Source: Mucilaginibacter mallensis
GTDB taxonomy: Bacteria; Bacteroidota; Bacteroidia; Sphingobacteriales; Sphingobacteriaceae
Assembly (NCBI RefSeq): GCF_900105165.1
Contig: NZ_LT629740.1
Coordinates: 3,410,001 to 3,474,000 of the forward strand
DNA length: 64,000 nt
Reading direction: 5' to 3'
Under the pieces are notes generated by a model. The model did not search any database. It was not told where the DNA came from and saw nothing but the letters and a program-made list of their open reading frames with translations. Below, in pieces: positions 27,285 through 36,302 of this stretch (positions are counted from its first letter, which is position 1; the number at the start of each line of letters is the position of its first letter). Position numbers and translations under genes: made by a program.

Positions 27285-28628
27285 TTAAAAACCGCTGTCA
27301 TCAAGTGCAAATGTGTTTTTACGGGTTTTCCATTTCCCCCTCGTGAAATCAGGGAATTCCAGCGTCTTGCCCTCTGCAACTGATTGGGTTGATAAAGGCG
27401 CAATTACACTCATCGTAATAGAATCATAAACATCAATAGGGGTTTGTTTTTTCTGTTTTACAGATTCAACAAAGGCATTGAACACAAACCAGTCCATACC
27501 GCCGTGCCCAGCGCCTGCCGCATCTTTTTCATATCTTTTCCATAGCGGGTGATCATACTTATCAAGCCATACCTTAGCTGAATCCCACTCATCGTCTTTG
27601 GATTGATTTTCAATATATATGGAGTTGTTCACATCCATCCAGGTGCCTTTTGTTCCATCAAGCCTGAAACCTAATGAGTATGGCCTTGGTAAGTGCGTAT
27701 CATGCGTAAGCATAACGGTTTCACCATTGGCGCAACTGATCATAGTTTGTGTTATATCACCATTTTTATAATTGATTTTGGCGTTAGGATTGCCCGGCGC
27801 CAGCTCCTCTACATAAGCAGCAAGTCCGCGTGCTTTCGAGCTGAATGAAACAATACTGGTAAAGCGGTTGCCATAATTAACGTCAAGATAATGCATAACA
27901 GGGCCTGCACCGTGTGTTGGGTACAGATCACCGTCCCTGTCAATATTAAACTGGGTACGCCATTGGGCTTCACTTAATGCCTTCGGCCCAAACTCCACAC
28001 CTCCTCCAGCGTAATGTTTGCCATCGTTAAATAAAACATTACGTAAATTATGCTGATATCCGCCTTCCGCGTGTACCAGTTCGCCAAACAGGCCTTGCCT
28101 TACCATATTAAGTGCAGCCATTACATCCCTCCGGTAGCATACGTTTTCAAGTGTCATGTAAGGGATCCCTGTTTTTTCATGTGTGTCAATTATATCCCAG
28201 TGATCCTGCACAGTTAAGCCGGCTATTACTTCGCAACCAACGTATTTACCGGCTTTCATCGCATCAATAGCTTGCGGGTGGTGAAACTGCCATGGAGTAG
28301 CTATGATAACGGCATCGATATCCTTTCTATCCAGCAGCCCTTTATAAGCATCTATTCCACCGGTGTATTCTTTTGCAGCAGGTTTACCACTTCTGGCAAT
28401 TTTCTCACGACAGATCTTTAATGAGCTTTCCTGTGTATCGCAAATGGCAACTATCTCAACATCGTCACGTAAAAGGCCCTCTGAAATATGGCTCATCCCA
28501 CGTGCACCTACGCCAATGTAACCTAATCTTACTTTGCCATTAGTGCTCGCAAACAAACTTCCTGTTGGTAGGATTGAGAAAGCCGCCGTTGCCACCGCTC
28601 CGGTCTGGATAAATTCTCTTCTTTTCAT
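27285..28628 (-). CDS. Gfo/Idh/MocA family protein, GH109-like glycosidase
   Basis: The 447-residue protein begins with a twin-arginine-like export signal (K-R-R-E-F-I-Q-T-G, hydrophobic stretch to about 28), then a Rossmann motif G39-V-G41-A-R-G44. Downstream, D-L-Y-P-T-H-G-A-G-P-V, H-D-T-H-L-P-R-P-Y and G-H-G-G-M-D-W match the GH109 branch, NAD-dependent alpha-N-acetylgalactosaminidases that work by an oxidation-elimination mechanism. The substrate assignment is by motif only, as other MocA oxidoreductases share the fold. It follows the GH35 gene by 64 bases and is probably co-transcribed, pointing to stepwise trimming of a galactose/GalNAc glycan. Confidence 0.82.
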   Translation of the reverse strand: MKRREFIQTGAVATAAFSILPTGSLFASTNGKVRLGYIGVGARGMSHISEGLLRDDVEIVAICDTQESSLKICREKIARSGKPAAKEYTGGIDAYKGLLDRKDIDAVIIATPWQFHHPQAIDAMKAGKYVGCEVIAGLTVQDHWDIIDTHEKTGIPYMTLENVCYRRDVMAALNMVRQGLFGELVHAEGGYQHNLRNVLFNDGKHYAGGGVEFGPKALSEAQWRTQFNIDRDGDLYPTHGAGPVMHYLDVNYGNRFTSIVSFSSKARGLAAYVEELAPGNPNAKINYKNGDITQTMISCANGETVMLTHDTHLPRPYSLGFRLDGTKGTWMDVNNSIYIENQSKDDEWDSAKVWLDKYDHPLWKRYEKDAAGAGHGGMDWFVFNAFVESVKQKKQTPIDVYDSITMSVIAPLSTQSVAEGKTLEFPDFTRGKWKTRKNTFALDDSGF

Positions 28629-28692
28629 ATATATAATTTAGTTTTTAGTTTAATCTATTATTAATTGATGCAGATGTCATTTCCGTACAATA

Positions 28693-30501
28693 TTATTGAA
28701 GACTGGTCACCCCGCTTACTTCCCGTGCTTCCGCCTGATGGAAATCGAAAACGATGATTTGATTATGCCCTTTTTTAAGCCATGATGCCGGGCAGTATAG
28801 CCTTTGCTGTGGTCCCACATTCCAGTAACGGCCCAGGTTGTGGCCATTTATATAAACTATGCCTTTACTGTATTTGCTTAAATCAAAATACGTATCACCT
28901 GTTTTTTCCAGGTTAAAATCGCCGCTAAAAAATAAACCTTTAGTGTTAGCACTTTTATCAAAATTTAAAGGTTTTAATTGCTGAACAAAGTCTTCGTTCA
29001 TGGGCAAAGGATAAATCTGCCAGTTCATCAGGGTCATACCCTCAAGCGTTACCCGGTCGGTTATCCCCTTGCGGTCAATTATATATTGCGCAAAGTTGAT
29101 ATGCCCCATACCCTCCACTAAAATATCCAACACCGGATTTTTAGTAGTACTCACAGGTAACTTTACGCTCCATTTGCCGCCGTTACGATAAACGGTATCA
29201 ATAAACTTTCCGTCCAAAAATATGAGTGCATAATCATGCGGCTCGGTAATGGTTAATGTTCCGTTTTTATGACCAATTAATTTGGTGCGATACAACATAA
29301 GGCCCTGATTTTGACCAAAATATTCCATAGGCAACGGTTGAGGCGAATTAAAAGGCTGTGGAAGTTGTTGCCAAATACTGGTAAAAGGCTTTAATGTTAT
29401 AGGTCGAATGCTGATTGTTTCAATTGATTTAGGAACCTCGGGTATTTTATAGCTAACATATTTTGCGATAAGGTTACGCAACATAAAATACTTAGGTGTA
29501 GGCTGACCTTGCTCATTTATAGGGGCGTCATAATCATAGCTGGTAACATCCGGCTGATATTGTGTTGACGAGAAAGCGTTGGCACCGGCATTAAAGCCAA
29601 AATTTGTTCCGCCATGCACTACATACAAATTGAAAGATTTATGATGCTCAAGCAAATAGGTTATATCTTTTTTTATATCAATAGTATCTATTTTGGCCCA
29701 TTTTTCCTTCCAATGCGTTAGCCAACCCGGATAAGTTTCACTGCTAAATGATGGCACATTAGGATTATAATCGTTTGACTGTTCAAAATCTGCATCGCTG
29801 GTTCCGCTATCAAGGCCAATAGCCGCACCCATGATGTTACCGGCTTCCAGCATATAGGGAGTGGCACCATCTGCGGTATAAAAAGGCACATTAATACCAT
29901 TTTGCTGCCACAATTGCCTTAATGTTTCCAGGTATACTTTGTCATTACCATAGCTGCCATATTCATTCTCAATCTGCGACATCAAAATCGGACCGCCATT
30001 AGTACACAGCAATGGACGCACCTCGGCAGCAAGATGGCTAATATATTGTTTAACCGCAGCCATATACCGGGTATCCATACACCTGACTTTAATGTCAGGT
30101 ATTTTTAGCAGCCAGGTCGGCAAGCCGCCAAAGTCCCATTCGGCACAAACGTAAGGTCCCGGGCGCAGCAATACCCACATTCCTTCTTCTTTACAAATCC
30201 TGATAAATTCAGCGATATTATGGTTACCGGTAGTAAAATCAAATTTACCGGGGCTGACCTCCTGGTAATTCCAGAAAACATACGCAGCAATGGTATTGCA
30301 GCCCATAGCTTTCGCCATACGGATACGGTTTCGCCAGTATTCCCTCGGAATACGTGCCGGGTGCATTTCGCCGCTGATGATTTGAAACGGCTTTCCATCC
30401 AGCAGAAAATCTTTTTTACCGAGACTAAACATATGTTTTTGCTGAGCAAAGCAGGCAGCAGATAAAAAGAGGAAAAATAATGCGAGAAGATTTTTTTTCA
30501 C
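28693..30501 (-). CDS. Secreted GH35 beta-galactosidase
   Basis: The 602-residue protein has a signal peptide (about 1-19, C-F-A-Q). The GH35 barrel shows R-P-G-P-Y-V-C-A-E-W near 113-122, acid/base E180 in Q-I-E-N-E180-Y-G-S-Y-G and nucleophile E255 in S-S-E255-T-Y-P-G-W. C-terminal beta domains end in N-L-G-R-Y-W-N-V-G-P-Q, typical of the family. It removes terminal beta-linked galactose, most likely in the periplasm. It is first in a two-gene unit with the GH109-like enzyme. Confidence 0.93.
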   Translation of the reverse strand: MKKNLLALFFLFLSAACFAQQKHMFSLGKKDFLLDGKPFQIISGEMHPARIPREYWRNRIRMAKAMGCNTIAAYVFWNYQEVSPGKFDFTTGNHNIAEFIRICKEEGMWVLLRPGPYVCAEWDFGGLPTWLLKIPDIKVRCMDTRYMAAVKQYISHLAAEVRPLLCTNGGPILMSQIENEYGSYGNDKVYLETLRQLWQQNGINVPFYTADGATPYMLEAGNIMGAAIGLDSGTSDADFEQSNDYNPNVPSFSSETYPGWLTHWKEKWAKIDTIDIKKDITYLLEHHKSFNLYVVHGGTNFGFNAGANAFSSTQYQPDVTSYDYDAPINEQGQPTPKYFMLRNLIAKYVSYKIPEVPKSIETISIRPITLKPFTSIWQQLPQPFNSPQPLPMEYFGQNQGLMLYRTKLIGHKNGTLTITEPHDYALIFLDGKFIDTVYRNGGKWSVKLPVSTTKNPVLDILVEGMGHINFAQYIIDRKGITDRVTLEGMTLMNWQIYPLPMNEDFVQQLKPLNFDKSANTKGLFFSGDFNLEKTGDTYFDLSKYSKGIVYINGHNLGRYWNVGPQQRLYCPASWLKKGHNQIIVFDFHQAEAREVSGVTSLQ

Positions 30502-30907
30502 GGAATAATGGCTTTTAATTAATAATCAGCTATAAAATATTTAGGCCTTACCTTTATAGTTATAATTTCCAGTATATACCGCTTTTAATTGATACCAGGA
30601 TTTTGCATATCAATTAGCGATACATCCTTAAATAATAACATACCTCAGCTATTTCTATTGATCTAGATGATTACGATAATGCAAGGTAATATGATTAGAT
30701 AAACATGGGAATAAAAACACAGCGCAAACGTTTGATACCCCTGGTATAGGTGATAACTTAAATACTACGGACTTGATAATTATTCTATTTTAGCCAGGAT
30801 GAAGCGGGACAAGAGCTGAAAATAACAAATAATCAATGCTGATTTATGATGATTAGTCGCTTGGAAAATCATCTAAATCAATTTTATTTTTAGGTATGGC
30901 TAAGTGC
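30502..30907. other. 406-base intergenic region upstream of the GH35 gene
   Basis: No plausible gene is seen. It contains the 10-base palindrome CAAACGTTTG (30725-30734), the core of many LacI-family operators, about 225 bases before the GH35 start. No good -7 box was found next to the gene. Confidence 0.4.
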
Positions 30908-31822
30908 TTAGTAAATTTTCTGAGCATAGGGTACCAGACTTAGCAACTTAAACAAGCTATCGCATTTTGTAATTCCTGCTGTCCCGTTCAGCTTAAAATA
31001 CCAGAACTCCTCCACATCCCCGTCATTCATGCTCATTTGAGTAAAGCCTTGTGATTTATGTTCGGCAAGCTCCCAATTGGCTATAACTTTATAGTTAACC
31101 TTGTTTCGGTAGCTAAAACAAGCCGTGCGGTCAATGCTGAAAAGAGGCTTATCCGTTACAGTTTGTGTAATCTCATAGTCCTTGTATTGTGAAAATTCAG
31201 TAACGCTATCGGTTTTGTCGTGTGTAATTGCCCCTAAAATTAATGGACGTTTATTTGTCGGCATTTTTGCTATGGCGTTTAACGCTAATAATGAAGCAGC
31301 CTTATGCGCGCCATGTGTTGAAGGCTCTGGTAAAAGGCAAAATACCAGGTCATAATGATTATCGGCGAGCAGTTTATTCAGCTTTTTATTAACAGCCTTT
31401 ACGTCCCAACTGGTATCCAGCGGATCATGCTCACTTAAGCCATAATGGCTATCCTCCTGATTCATAAAATAATAATGAGCCACTCCTAACACATGACCGG
31501 CATTCTTCAACTCCCGTTTCCTAATCCTCGGCAATTCACTCCTGCCTATCTTTTGGTCTGTAAGTACAAGCCCATAATAACTTTCAGCCAGTGTGGCATA
31601 TTTATACCCCGCTTCGCCATCAGTGATCACAAACAGATCAATTATTCCGTGATGCTCTTTAGCAATTTTGTATAGGGTTACTGAAAAAACGCTCTCGTCA
31701 TCAGGGTGAGCTATAACTACCAGTACATGAGGGACTTTATTATTAATTTGAGCATTTGAATTAATGGATAAGCAGCAAAAAATCAGGAAAACAATATATC
31801 GGAGAATAGGGAAACGCAGCAT
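30908..31822 (-). CDS. Secreted PIG-L family deacetylase
   Basis: The 304-residue protein has a signal peptide (about 8-24, S-N-A-Q) and the zinc motif A-H-P-D-D-E at 38-43 of the PIG-L/LmbE family, with a second zinc-ligand region in S-T-H-G-A-H-K-A-A. PIG-L enzymes hydrolyse N-acetyl groups from GlcNAc-type sugars and related conjugates. An exported member next to glycosidases suggests trimming of acetylated glycans, but no operon link is evident (406-base gap). Confidence 0.88.
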   Translation of the reverse strand: MLRFPILRYIVFLIFCCLSINSNAQINNKVPHVLVVIAHPDDESVFSVTLYKIAKEHHGIIDLFVITDGEAGYKYATLAESYYGLVLTDQKIGRSELPRIRKRELKNAGHVLGVAHYYFMNQEDSHYGLSEHDPLDTSWDVKAVNKKLNKLLADNHYDLVFCLLPEPSTHGAHKAASLLALNAIAKMPTNKRPLILGAITHDKTDSVTEFSQYKDYEITQTVTDKPLFSIDRTACFSYRNKVNYKVIANWELAEHKSQGFTQMSMNDGDVEEFWYFKLNGTAGITKCDSLFKLLSLVPYAQKIY

Positions 31823-32179
31823 ATTTTATGAATATCATACAAATTTATTATTTATTCTATAAAATCTATAGACATTATAGAATATAAGTGTATATTTGCC
31901 AACATACATAATGAAAGGATTTATTTTGCTGACCTCATAATAATTGTCTTCTCATAACTAGGTTTATAATTGGTTGTAAGGGGTTCCTGCTCATCAGGAG
32001 CCCTTACTTTACCTTTTAAACCTAATATATGATTAGCGATTACTGGCTGGTTGTAAAAAAGACACAATCCACTAAAATTTTATACATATACATTTGTTCC
32101 ATGATCACCGTTAATAAAATATGTTGTTGTTGCCATTAAGCCAAACCTTGCTTAAACAACCCTATATTTTATAAAACTC
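31823..32179. other. 357-base divergent intergenic region with a hairpin
   Basis: On the minus strand TAAATTTG (31840-31847) is a candidate -7 box for the PIG-L gene. On the plus strand TATATTTG (31891-31898) is followed by a nine-codon open frame from 31911 and then a hairpin at 31976-32007, trailed by a T-rich stretch. This could be a short untranslated RNA or leader; no known RNA family was recognised. Confidence 0.4.
31976..32013 (+). terminator. Terminator-like hairpin without an assigned gene upstream
   Basis: GTAAGGG (31976-31982) pairs with CCCTTAC (32001-32007), and TCCTG pairs with CAGGA inside, separated by a short bulge. TTT and a second T-run follow. No annotated plus-strand gene precedes it. 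Confidence 0.5.
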
Positions 32180-33190
32180 ATGCCTTTTCGATATTATTTT
32201 CTGCTTTTCTTACTTTGTTTTGGTTGCTTAACCACCACGGTTAAAGCTCAGTCGCCTGTTTATTTAGCAGCAGTTGAAAAACAGCTTAGAAACGTCACCA
32301 GTAGCCCGGAAGTTGCAGAAATCACTAACGATAACCTGAGCAAACCACAACAAAGAAAAAGGCTAATGGCCTATCTTAAAGGTATTGAAGCAGCTGATGT
32401 GAATTATAACCAGGCCAGGGTACGGCATTTATACAGGCTGGCAAATCTATTTACAAAACTACGCCTGTATCCGCTTGCAATGAAGTGCTTTTTTAAAACC
32501 ATTCAGTTTGACACGGATAGTATTAGTACAGGAAATTTATCCATCACTTCTGTTGATGATTCTGCCCTGGAAAAACAGGTTGACCTTCTGGGACCTGATA
32601 CTAATAAAGAGGTAAAAAGTAAACCAATTAGCTGCGACAAAATTGTTAACACCTTTAACGATGGTAAAACGGCTATTGCCTATGCCTTAATATTCCATGT
32701 TAAACAACCGGTGAGGGGGAAACCCAGGATATTTAAATTCGCAAATACCGGTCATACTTTTATTACGCTCATTAAATACAATTCAGATTCTACTTACGCG
32801 TCAATTTCCTTTGGCTTTTATCCTAAAAAAGACAACCTGCTATCGGCTACGCCTATTATTCCCTCTACTTCGTCAACATTTAAAGATGACTCAGAACATG
32901 CCTGGGACGAGGTTGTAGGTAAATTCATATCAAAACGCAGGTTCTGGAAAATACTGGCACTTACTCAACAGTATAACAATGTTGCCTATCATCTTTCCAA
33001 AAACAATTGTACCGATTTTGGATTAAAGGCGGCAGCATTAGCCGGACTGGATATCTGGGATACCAAAGGCAGTTGGCCATTGGGAAGTGGTAATAATCCT
33101 GCCTTTACCGGCCAGAGTATCATCGGCGGTAAATTCGACAATGCCGATACAGGCAACGCCAAAGATTTGCTGATTAATTTAAATAACTGA
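32180..33190 (+). CDS. Secreted protein of unknown function with His...Cys peptidase-like motifs
   Basis: The 336-residue protein has a signal peptide (about 6-24, V-K-A-Q). An alpha-helical segment at about 70-110 looks TPR-like (R-H-L-Y-R-L-A-N-L-F-T-K-L-R-L-Y-P-L-A-M-K-C). The second half has T-G-H-T-F-I-T-L and later K-N-N-C-T-D-F, the order of His and Cys seen in circularly permuted NlpC/P60-like and DUF4105-like hydrolases. I do not recognise a defined family, and enzyme activity is speculation. Two small genes follow with gaps of 8 and -1 bases, so it probably heads an operon. Confidence 0.7.
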   Translation: MPFRYYFLLFLLCFGCLTTTVKAQSPVYLAAVEKQLRNVTSSPEVAEITNDNLSKPQQRKRLMAYLKGIEAADVNYNQARVRHLYRLANLFTKLRLYPLAMKCFFKTIQFDTDSISTGNLSITSVDDSALEKQVDLLGPDTNKEVKSKPISCDKIVNTFNDGKTAIAYALIFHVKQPVRGKPRIFKFANTGHTFITLIKYNSDSTYASISFGFYPKKDNLLSATPIIPSTSSTFKDDSEHAWDEVVGKFISKRRFWKILALTQQYNNVAYHLSKNNCTDFGLKAAALAGLDIWDTKGSWPLGSGNNPAFTGQSIIGGKFDNADTGNAKDLLINLNN

Positions 33191-33198
33191 TATATTAT

Positions 33199-33375
33199 AT
33201 GGATAATTTTAAAATATTAAAAGAACTGATAGCGACGGCAGAAAAAGATGCGGCCTCTTTTTATGAAAAAGGCAACAGCGCCGCAGGTACCCGCCTGCGT
33301 TTAACGCTACAGCAAGTTAAAGTTTCGGCAACCGCGATCCGCCAGGAAATAGTGGAGAAAAAAAGGAGAAAATAA
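33199..33375 (+). CDS. Histone H1-like small protein
   Basis: This 58-residue frame (ATG 33199, TAA 33373-33375) encodes M-D-N-F-K-I-L-K-E-L, then F-Y-E-K-G-N-S-A-A-G-T-R-L-R and a basic end E-K-K-R-R-K. The pattern F-x-K-L-K-E-L ... A-A-x-F-Y-E-K-G-N-x-A-A-G-T-R is characteristic of the short histone H1-like proteins of Bacteroidota, thought to bind nucleic acid. It sits 8 bases after the preceding gene, and its stop overlaps the next start (TAATG). Confidence 0.82.
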   Translation: MDNFKILKELIATAEKDAASFYEKGNSAAGTRLRLTLQQVKVSATAIRQEIVEKKRRK

Positions 33376-33659
33376 TGGATAGGGATGCCTTTGATATCAT
33401 TTATAAAAACTATTGGCTGCCAATATATAACTCAGCTTTCAAACGCTTATTTGATCCTCAAAAGGCATCAGAAATAACTCAGGAAGCTTTCTTTCAATTG
33501 TGGTTAAACAAAGAGCAGGTAAATGCTGAGGAAGTGATTATTTTTTTGCTAAAAGCAGTAAGAAATGAAGTCTTCAAGTTGATGAAAAAGGAATGCATTT
33601 ATATTGTAAATCCTCCACGAATGCTATTTGAACATCTGCCATTGCCCGGAGCAAATTAA
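33375..33659 (+). CDS. Sigma-70 region 2-only protein (truncated ECF sigma-like)
   Basis: The 94-residue protein matches ECF sigma region 2: F-D-I-I-Y-K-N-Y-W-L-P-I-Y-N-S-A-F-K-R, then A-S-E-I-T-Q-E-A-F-F-Q-L-W and a helix ending V-R-N-E-V-F-K-L-M-K-K. Complete ECF sigmas are about 170-190 residues; region 4, which reads the -35/-33 element, is absent, and no continuation in another frame was noticed before the convergent gene. It could be a core-polymerase-binding modulator or a decaying sigma gene. Its start overlaps the stop of the H1-like gene by one base. Confidence 0.7.
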   Translation: MDRDAFDIIYKNYWLPIYNSAFKRLFDPQKASEITQEAFFQLWLNKEQVNAEEVIIFLLKAVRNEVFKLMKKECIYIVNPPRMLFEHLPLPGAN

Positions 33660-33663
33660 AAAG

Positions 33664-33700
33664 ATCCGGAACCGAAAGGATTTACCTCACAGCTCCGGAT
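33664..33700. terminator. Possible terminator between convergent genes
   Basis: ATCCGGA (33664-33670) and TCCGGAT (33694-33700) form a 7-bp stem with a 23-base loop between the sigma-like gene and the desulfurase gene. The following T-run is weak. Confidence 0.35.
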
Positions 33701-33703
33701 TCA

Positions 33704-35398
33704 TTATCTTCTTTTACTACTAAGCTGGTGCAGTGTATGCACCAAAACATCAATTTCGGCACAAGTATTATAAAATGCTAATGATGGTCTTACTGTGCTC
33801 TCAACTCCAAAACGGCGCAAAATAGGCTGCGCGCAATGATGCCCTGAACGTACTGCAATTCCCTGATTATTCAGTTCAGTACCTACTTCCTCGGTTTTAT
33901 AACCATCTAATACAAATGATAGCACACTTGCTTTTTCAGCGGCGGTGCCTATCAGGCGTATACCCGGTACTTGTTTCAGCAGGCTGGTTGCATATTCAAG
34001 CAGGAAATGTTCATACTGCGCAATTATTCCCATGCCAATGCGTGTAACATAGTCAATAGCAGCACCTAAGCCAACTGCATCGGCAATATTCCCCGTACCT
34101 GCTTCAAACCTGCCCGGCGCATTATGATAAGTGGTATGCTCAAACGTAACATCCTTTATCATGTTGCCCCCACCCTGCCATGGTTGGGTAGCATTTAATA
34201 AGTCTTCTTTGCCATAAAGTACACCGATACCTGTTGGCCCGAATACTTTATGCCCCGAAAAAACGAACCAATCAGCATCCAGTGCTCTCACATCAACCGG
34301 CATATGCGAAACCGATTGCGCACCATCAACCAAAACCTTTGCCCCGGCTGAATGCGCGATCTGTACAATTTGCGCCGCGGGTGTTACTGTTCCCAGCGCA
34401 TTTGATACCTGTGTAAAAGCAACCAATTTAGTTTTAGGACCTATCAGTTTTACATATTCATCCAGCAGAATCTGACCGTCGTCATCAACGGGAATAATCT
34501 TAATTTTTAAATTCTTTTTAGCGGCCAGTTGCTGCCATGGAACAATATTGGCATGATGCTCCAGTTGACTTACAATGATCTCGTCACCATCATACAGGTG
34601 CTGCTCTCCCCAGCTTTTTGCCACCAGGTTTATGGCTTCTGTTGCACCTCGTACAAAAACTATCTCATTAACCGACCCTGCATTTAAGAAAGCCTGTACC
34701 TTTTTGCGGGCACCCTCATAGGCATCTGTAGCACGGGCAGCAAGTTCATGCGCGGCCCGGTGGATATTAGAGTTCTCATGCTCATAAAAATAGCTGATAC
34801 GGTCAATAACCTGCCTTGGCTTCTGCGTGGTGGCGGCATTATCCAGCCATATTAATTGTTTACCATTTACATTTTCCGCAAGGATCGGGAAATCCTTCCG
34901 GATGAAATTCACATCAAAACCCGGAACCGTAGCCGCCGGCTTATCCTTTAAAAAATAATAGGCTGCAGGATCCGCCCCAAAGCCGCTTGCAGGTAGTTGG
35001 GGTGATTGCGATGGTATGGCTATCTGGTTTAAAATTACCTGTAATTGTTTTTCAAAAGGTTGCTCCTGCTGAAAGGGTAAATGAAACAGACTGTCAGGAA
35101 TCAACTCAAAGGGCAGGAAACTTCGCCCGAGGTCATGCTCGGCAGGTTGAATGGAAGCCTTTAAACCGGGATCACTAAAACTGGTTTGCGGATCCTGAAG
35201 ATTAACCGCGTTACCCTGATGAATAGCCGATGGAGAAACACCGCTACCCGCTACCGATACAGGCGGTTTAGCCGCATCATAAGGGTTTAAATCAGGCAAG
35301 GCAATATCTTCGTTAGGCTGTGATTTAAAGAACTGGTTAGCCAGCCTTTGCAATTCCTGCAGATCGGGTAAATTACCGGGATTAATATTTGTACTCAT
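33704..35398 (-). CDS. Family 2A encapsulin cargo: SufS-like cysteine desulfurase
   Basis: The 564-residue protein has two parts. From about 165 on it is a SufS-type PLP cysteine desulfurase (W-L-D-N-A-A-T-T-Q-K-P, PLP lysine in F-S-G-H-K-V-F-G-P-T-G, catalytic C522 in R-S-G-H-H-C-A-Q-P), releasing sulfur from L-cysteine. The first 160 or so residues are an extension rich in Pro, Gln and Ala absent from ordinary SufS (about 405 residues). By family knowledge such disordered extensions load the enzyme into a family 2A encapsulin. Its start lies inside the end of the shell gene (17-base overlap), supporting co-expression. Predicted role: filling a protein shell with elemental sulfur. Confidence 0.93.
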   Translation of the reverse strand: MSTNINPGNLPDLQELQRLANQFFKSQPNEDIALPDLNPYDAAKPPVSVAGSGVSPSAIHQGNAVNLQDPQTSFSDPGLKASIQPAEHDLGRSFLPFELIPDSLFHLPFQQEQPFEKQLQVILNQIAIPSQSPQLPASGFGADPAAYYFLKDKPAATVPGFDVNFIRKDFPILAENVNGKQLIWLDNAATTQKPRQVIDRISYFYEHENSNIHRAAHELAARATDAYEGARKKVQAFLNAGSVNEIVFVRGATEAINLVAKSWGEQHLYDGDEIIVSQLEHHANIVPWQQLAAKKNLKIKIIPVDDDGQILLDEYVKLIGPKTKLVAFTQVSNALGTVTPAAQIVQIAHSAGAKVLVDGAQSVSHMPVDVRALDADWFVFSGHKVFGPTGIGVLYGKEDLLNATQPWQGGGNMIKDVTFEHTTYHNAPGRFEAGTGNIADAVGLGAAIDYVTRIGMGIIAQYEHFLLEYATSLLKQVPGIRLIGTAAEKASVLSFVLDGYKTEEVGTELNNQGIAVRSGHHCAQPILRRFGVESTVRPSLAFYNTCAEIDVLVHTLHQLSSKRR

Positions 35399-36302
35399 AA
35401 TAGTTTCCTAAATCAACATCTTCCAAAACAGCAATAGCATCATCTACCAATACAGCTAAAGAGCAATATAATGATACAAGGTAGGATGCAATAGCCTTGT
35501 TATTGATGCCCATAAAGCGAACAGAAAGGCCTGGCGACTGCTCACCGGGTAAGCCCGGCTGGAACAAGCCTACTACTCCCTGCCTGCTCTCGCCGGTACG
35601 TAAAAGGATAATTTTGGATTTATTATTCTCGATAGGCAATTTATCAGACGGGATAAGCGGTATACCCCTCCAGGTAATGAACTGCGAACCAAAAAGAGAA
35701 ACAGTGGGCGGCGGTACACCCCGACGGGTACATTCCCTGCCAAAAGCGGCAATAGCTAATGGATGAAGTAAAAAGAAACCCGGCTCCTTCCAAACCTTGG
35801 TGATCAGTTCGTCCAGATCATCAGGTGTTGGCGGGCCCAGCCTTGTTTTAATTTTCTGGCTGGCAACAACACTGTGTAATAATCCATATTCCTGGTTATT
35901 TATCAGTTCGCTTTCCTGCCTTTCCTTAACAATCTCAATAGTTAAGCGAAGCTGTTCGCTGATCTGATTATAAGGTTTACTGTAAAGATCAGAAACCCGT
36001 GTATGAACATCCAACACGGTATTTACCGCGCTTAAATTATACTCACGCGGGTCATCAACATAATCGACAAAGGTTGATGGCAACTCGCGCTCATCACGTG
36101 AAGAACAATCAACCTCAACATTTTGCGCGTCTTTTACTTTGTTTAAGCGGTATACGCCCGACTCAACCGGCACCCAGTTCAGTAATTGCGGCAACCAGCG
36201 CGGGGTAATTCTTGATAATTGGGGAACAGTACGTGTAGCTATAGCTAACTGCCTTGCGGCAACGTCGCCTAATGCTGTTTGTTTTGGTTTTTGATCTGCC
36301 AT
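35382..36302 (-). CDS. Family 2A encapsulin nanocompartment shell protein
   Basis: The 306-residue protein resembles SrpI-type family 2A encapsulins throughout: E-V-D-C-S-S-R-D-E-R-E-L-P-S-T-F-V-D-Y, P-R-E-Y-N-L-S-A-V-N-T-V-L-D-V-H-T-R, H-P-L-A-I-A-A-F-G-R-E-C-T-R-R-G-V-P-P-P-T, and a C-terminal V-D-D-A-I-A-V-L-E-D-V. The subunits have the HK97 capsid fold and assemble into an icosahedral shell. The downstream overlapping desulfurase is its cargo. A cAMP-binding insertion seen in family 2B is not evident, which fits 2A. Confidence 0.93.
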   Translation of the reverse strand: MADQKPKQTALGDVAARQLAIATRTVPQLSRITPRWLPQLLNWVPVESGVYRLNKVKDAQNVEVDCSSRDERELPSTFVDYVDDPREYNLSAVNTVLDVHTRVSDLYSKPYNQISEQLRLTIEIVKERQESELINNQEYGLLHSVVASQKIKTRLGPPTPDDLDELITKVWKEPGFFLLHPLAIAAFGRECTRRGVPPPTVSLFGSQFITWRGIPLIPSDKLPIENNKSKIILLRTGESRQGVVGLFQPGLPGEQSPGLSVRFMGINNKAIASYLVSLYCSLAVLVDDAIAVLEDVDLGNYYEYKY

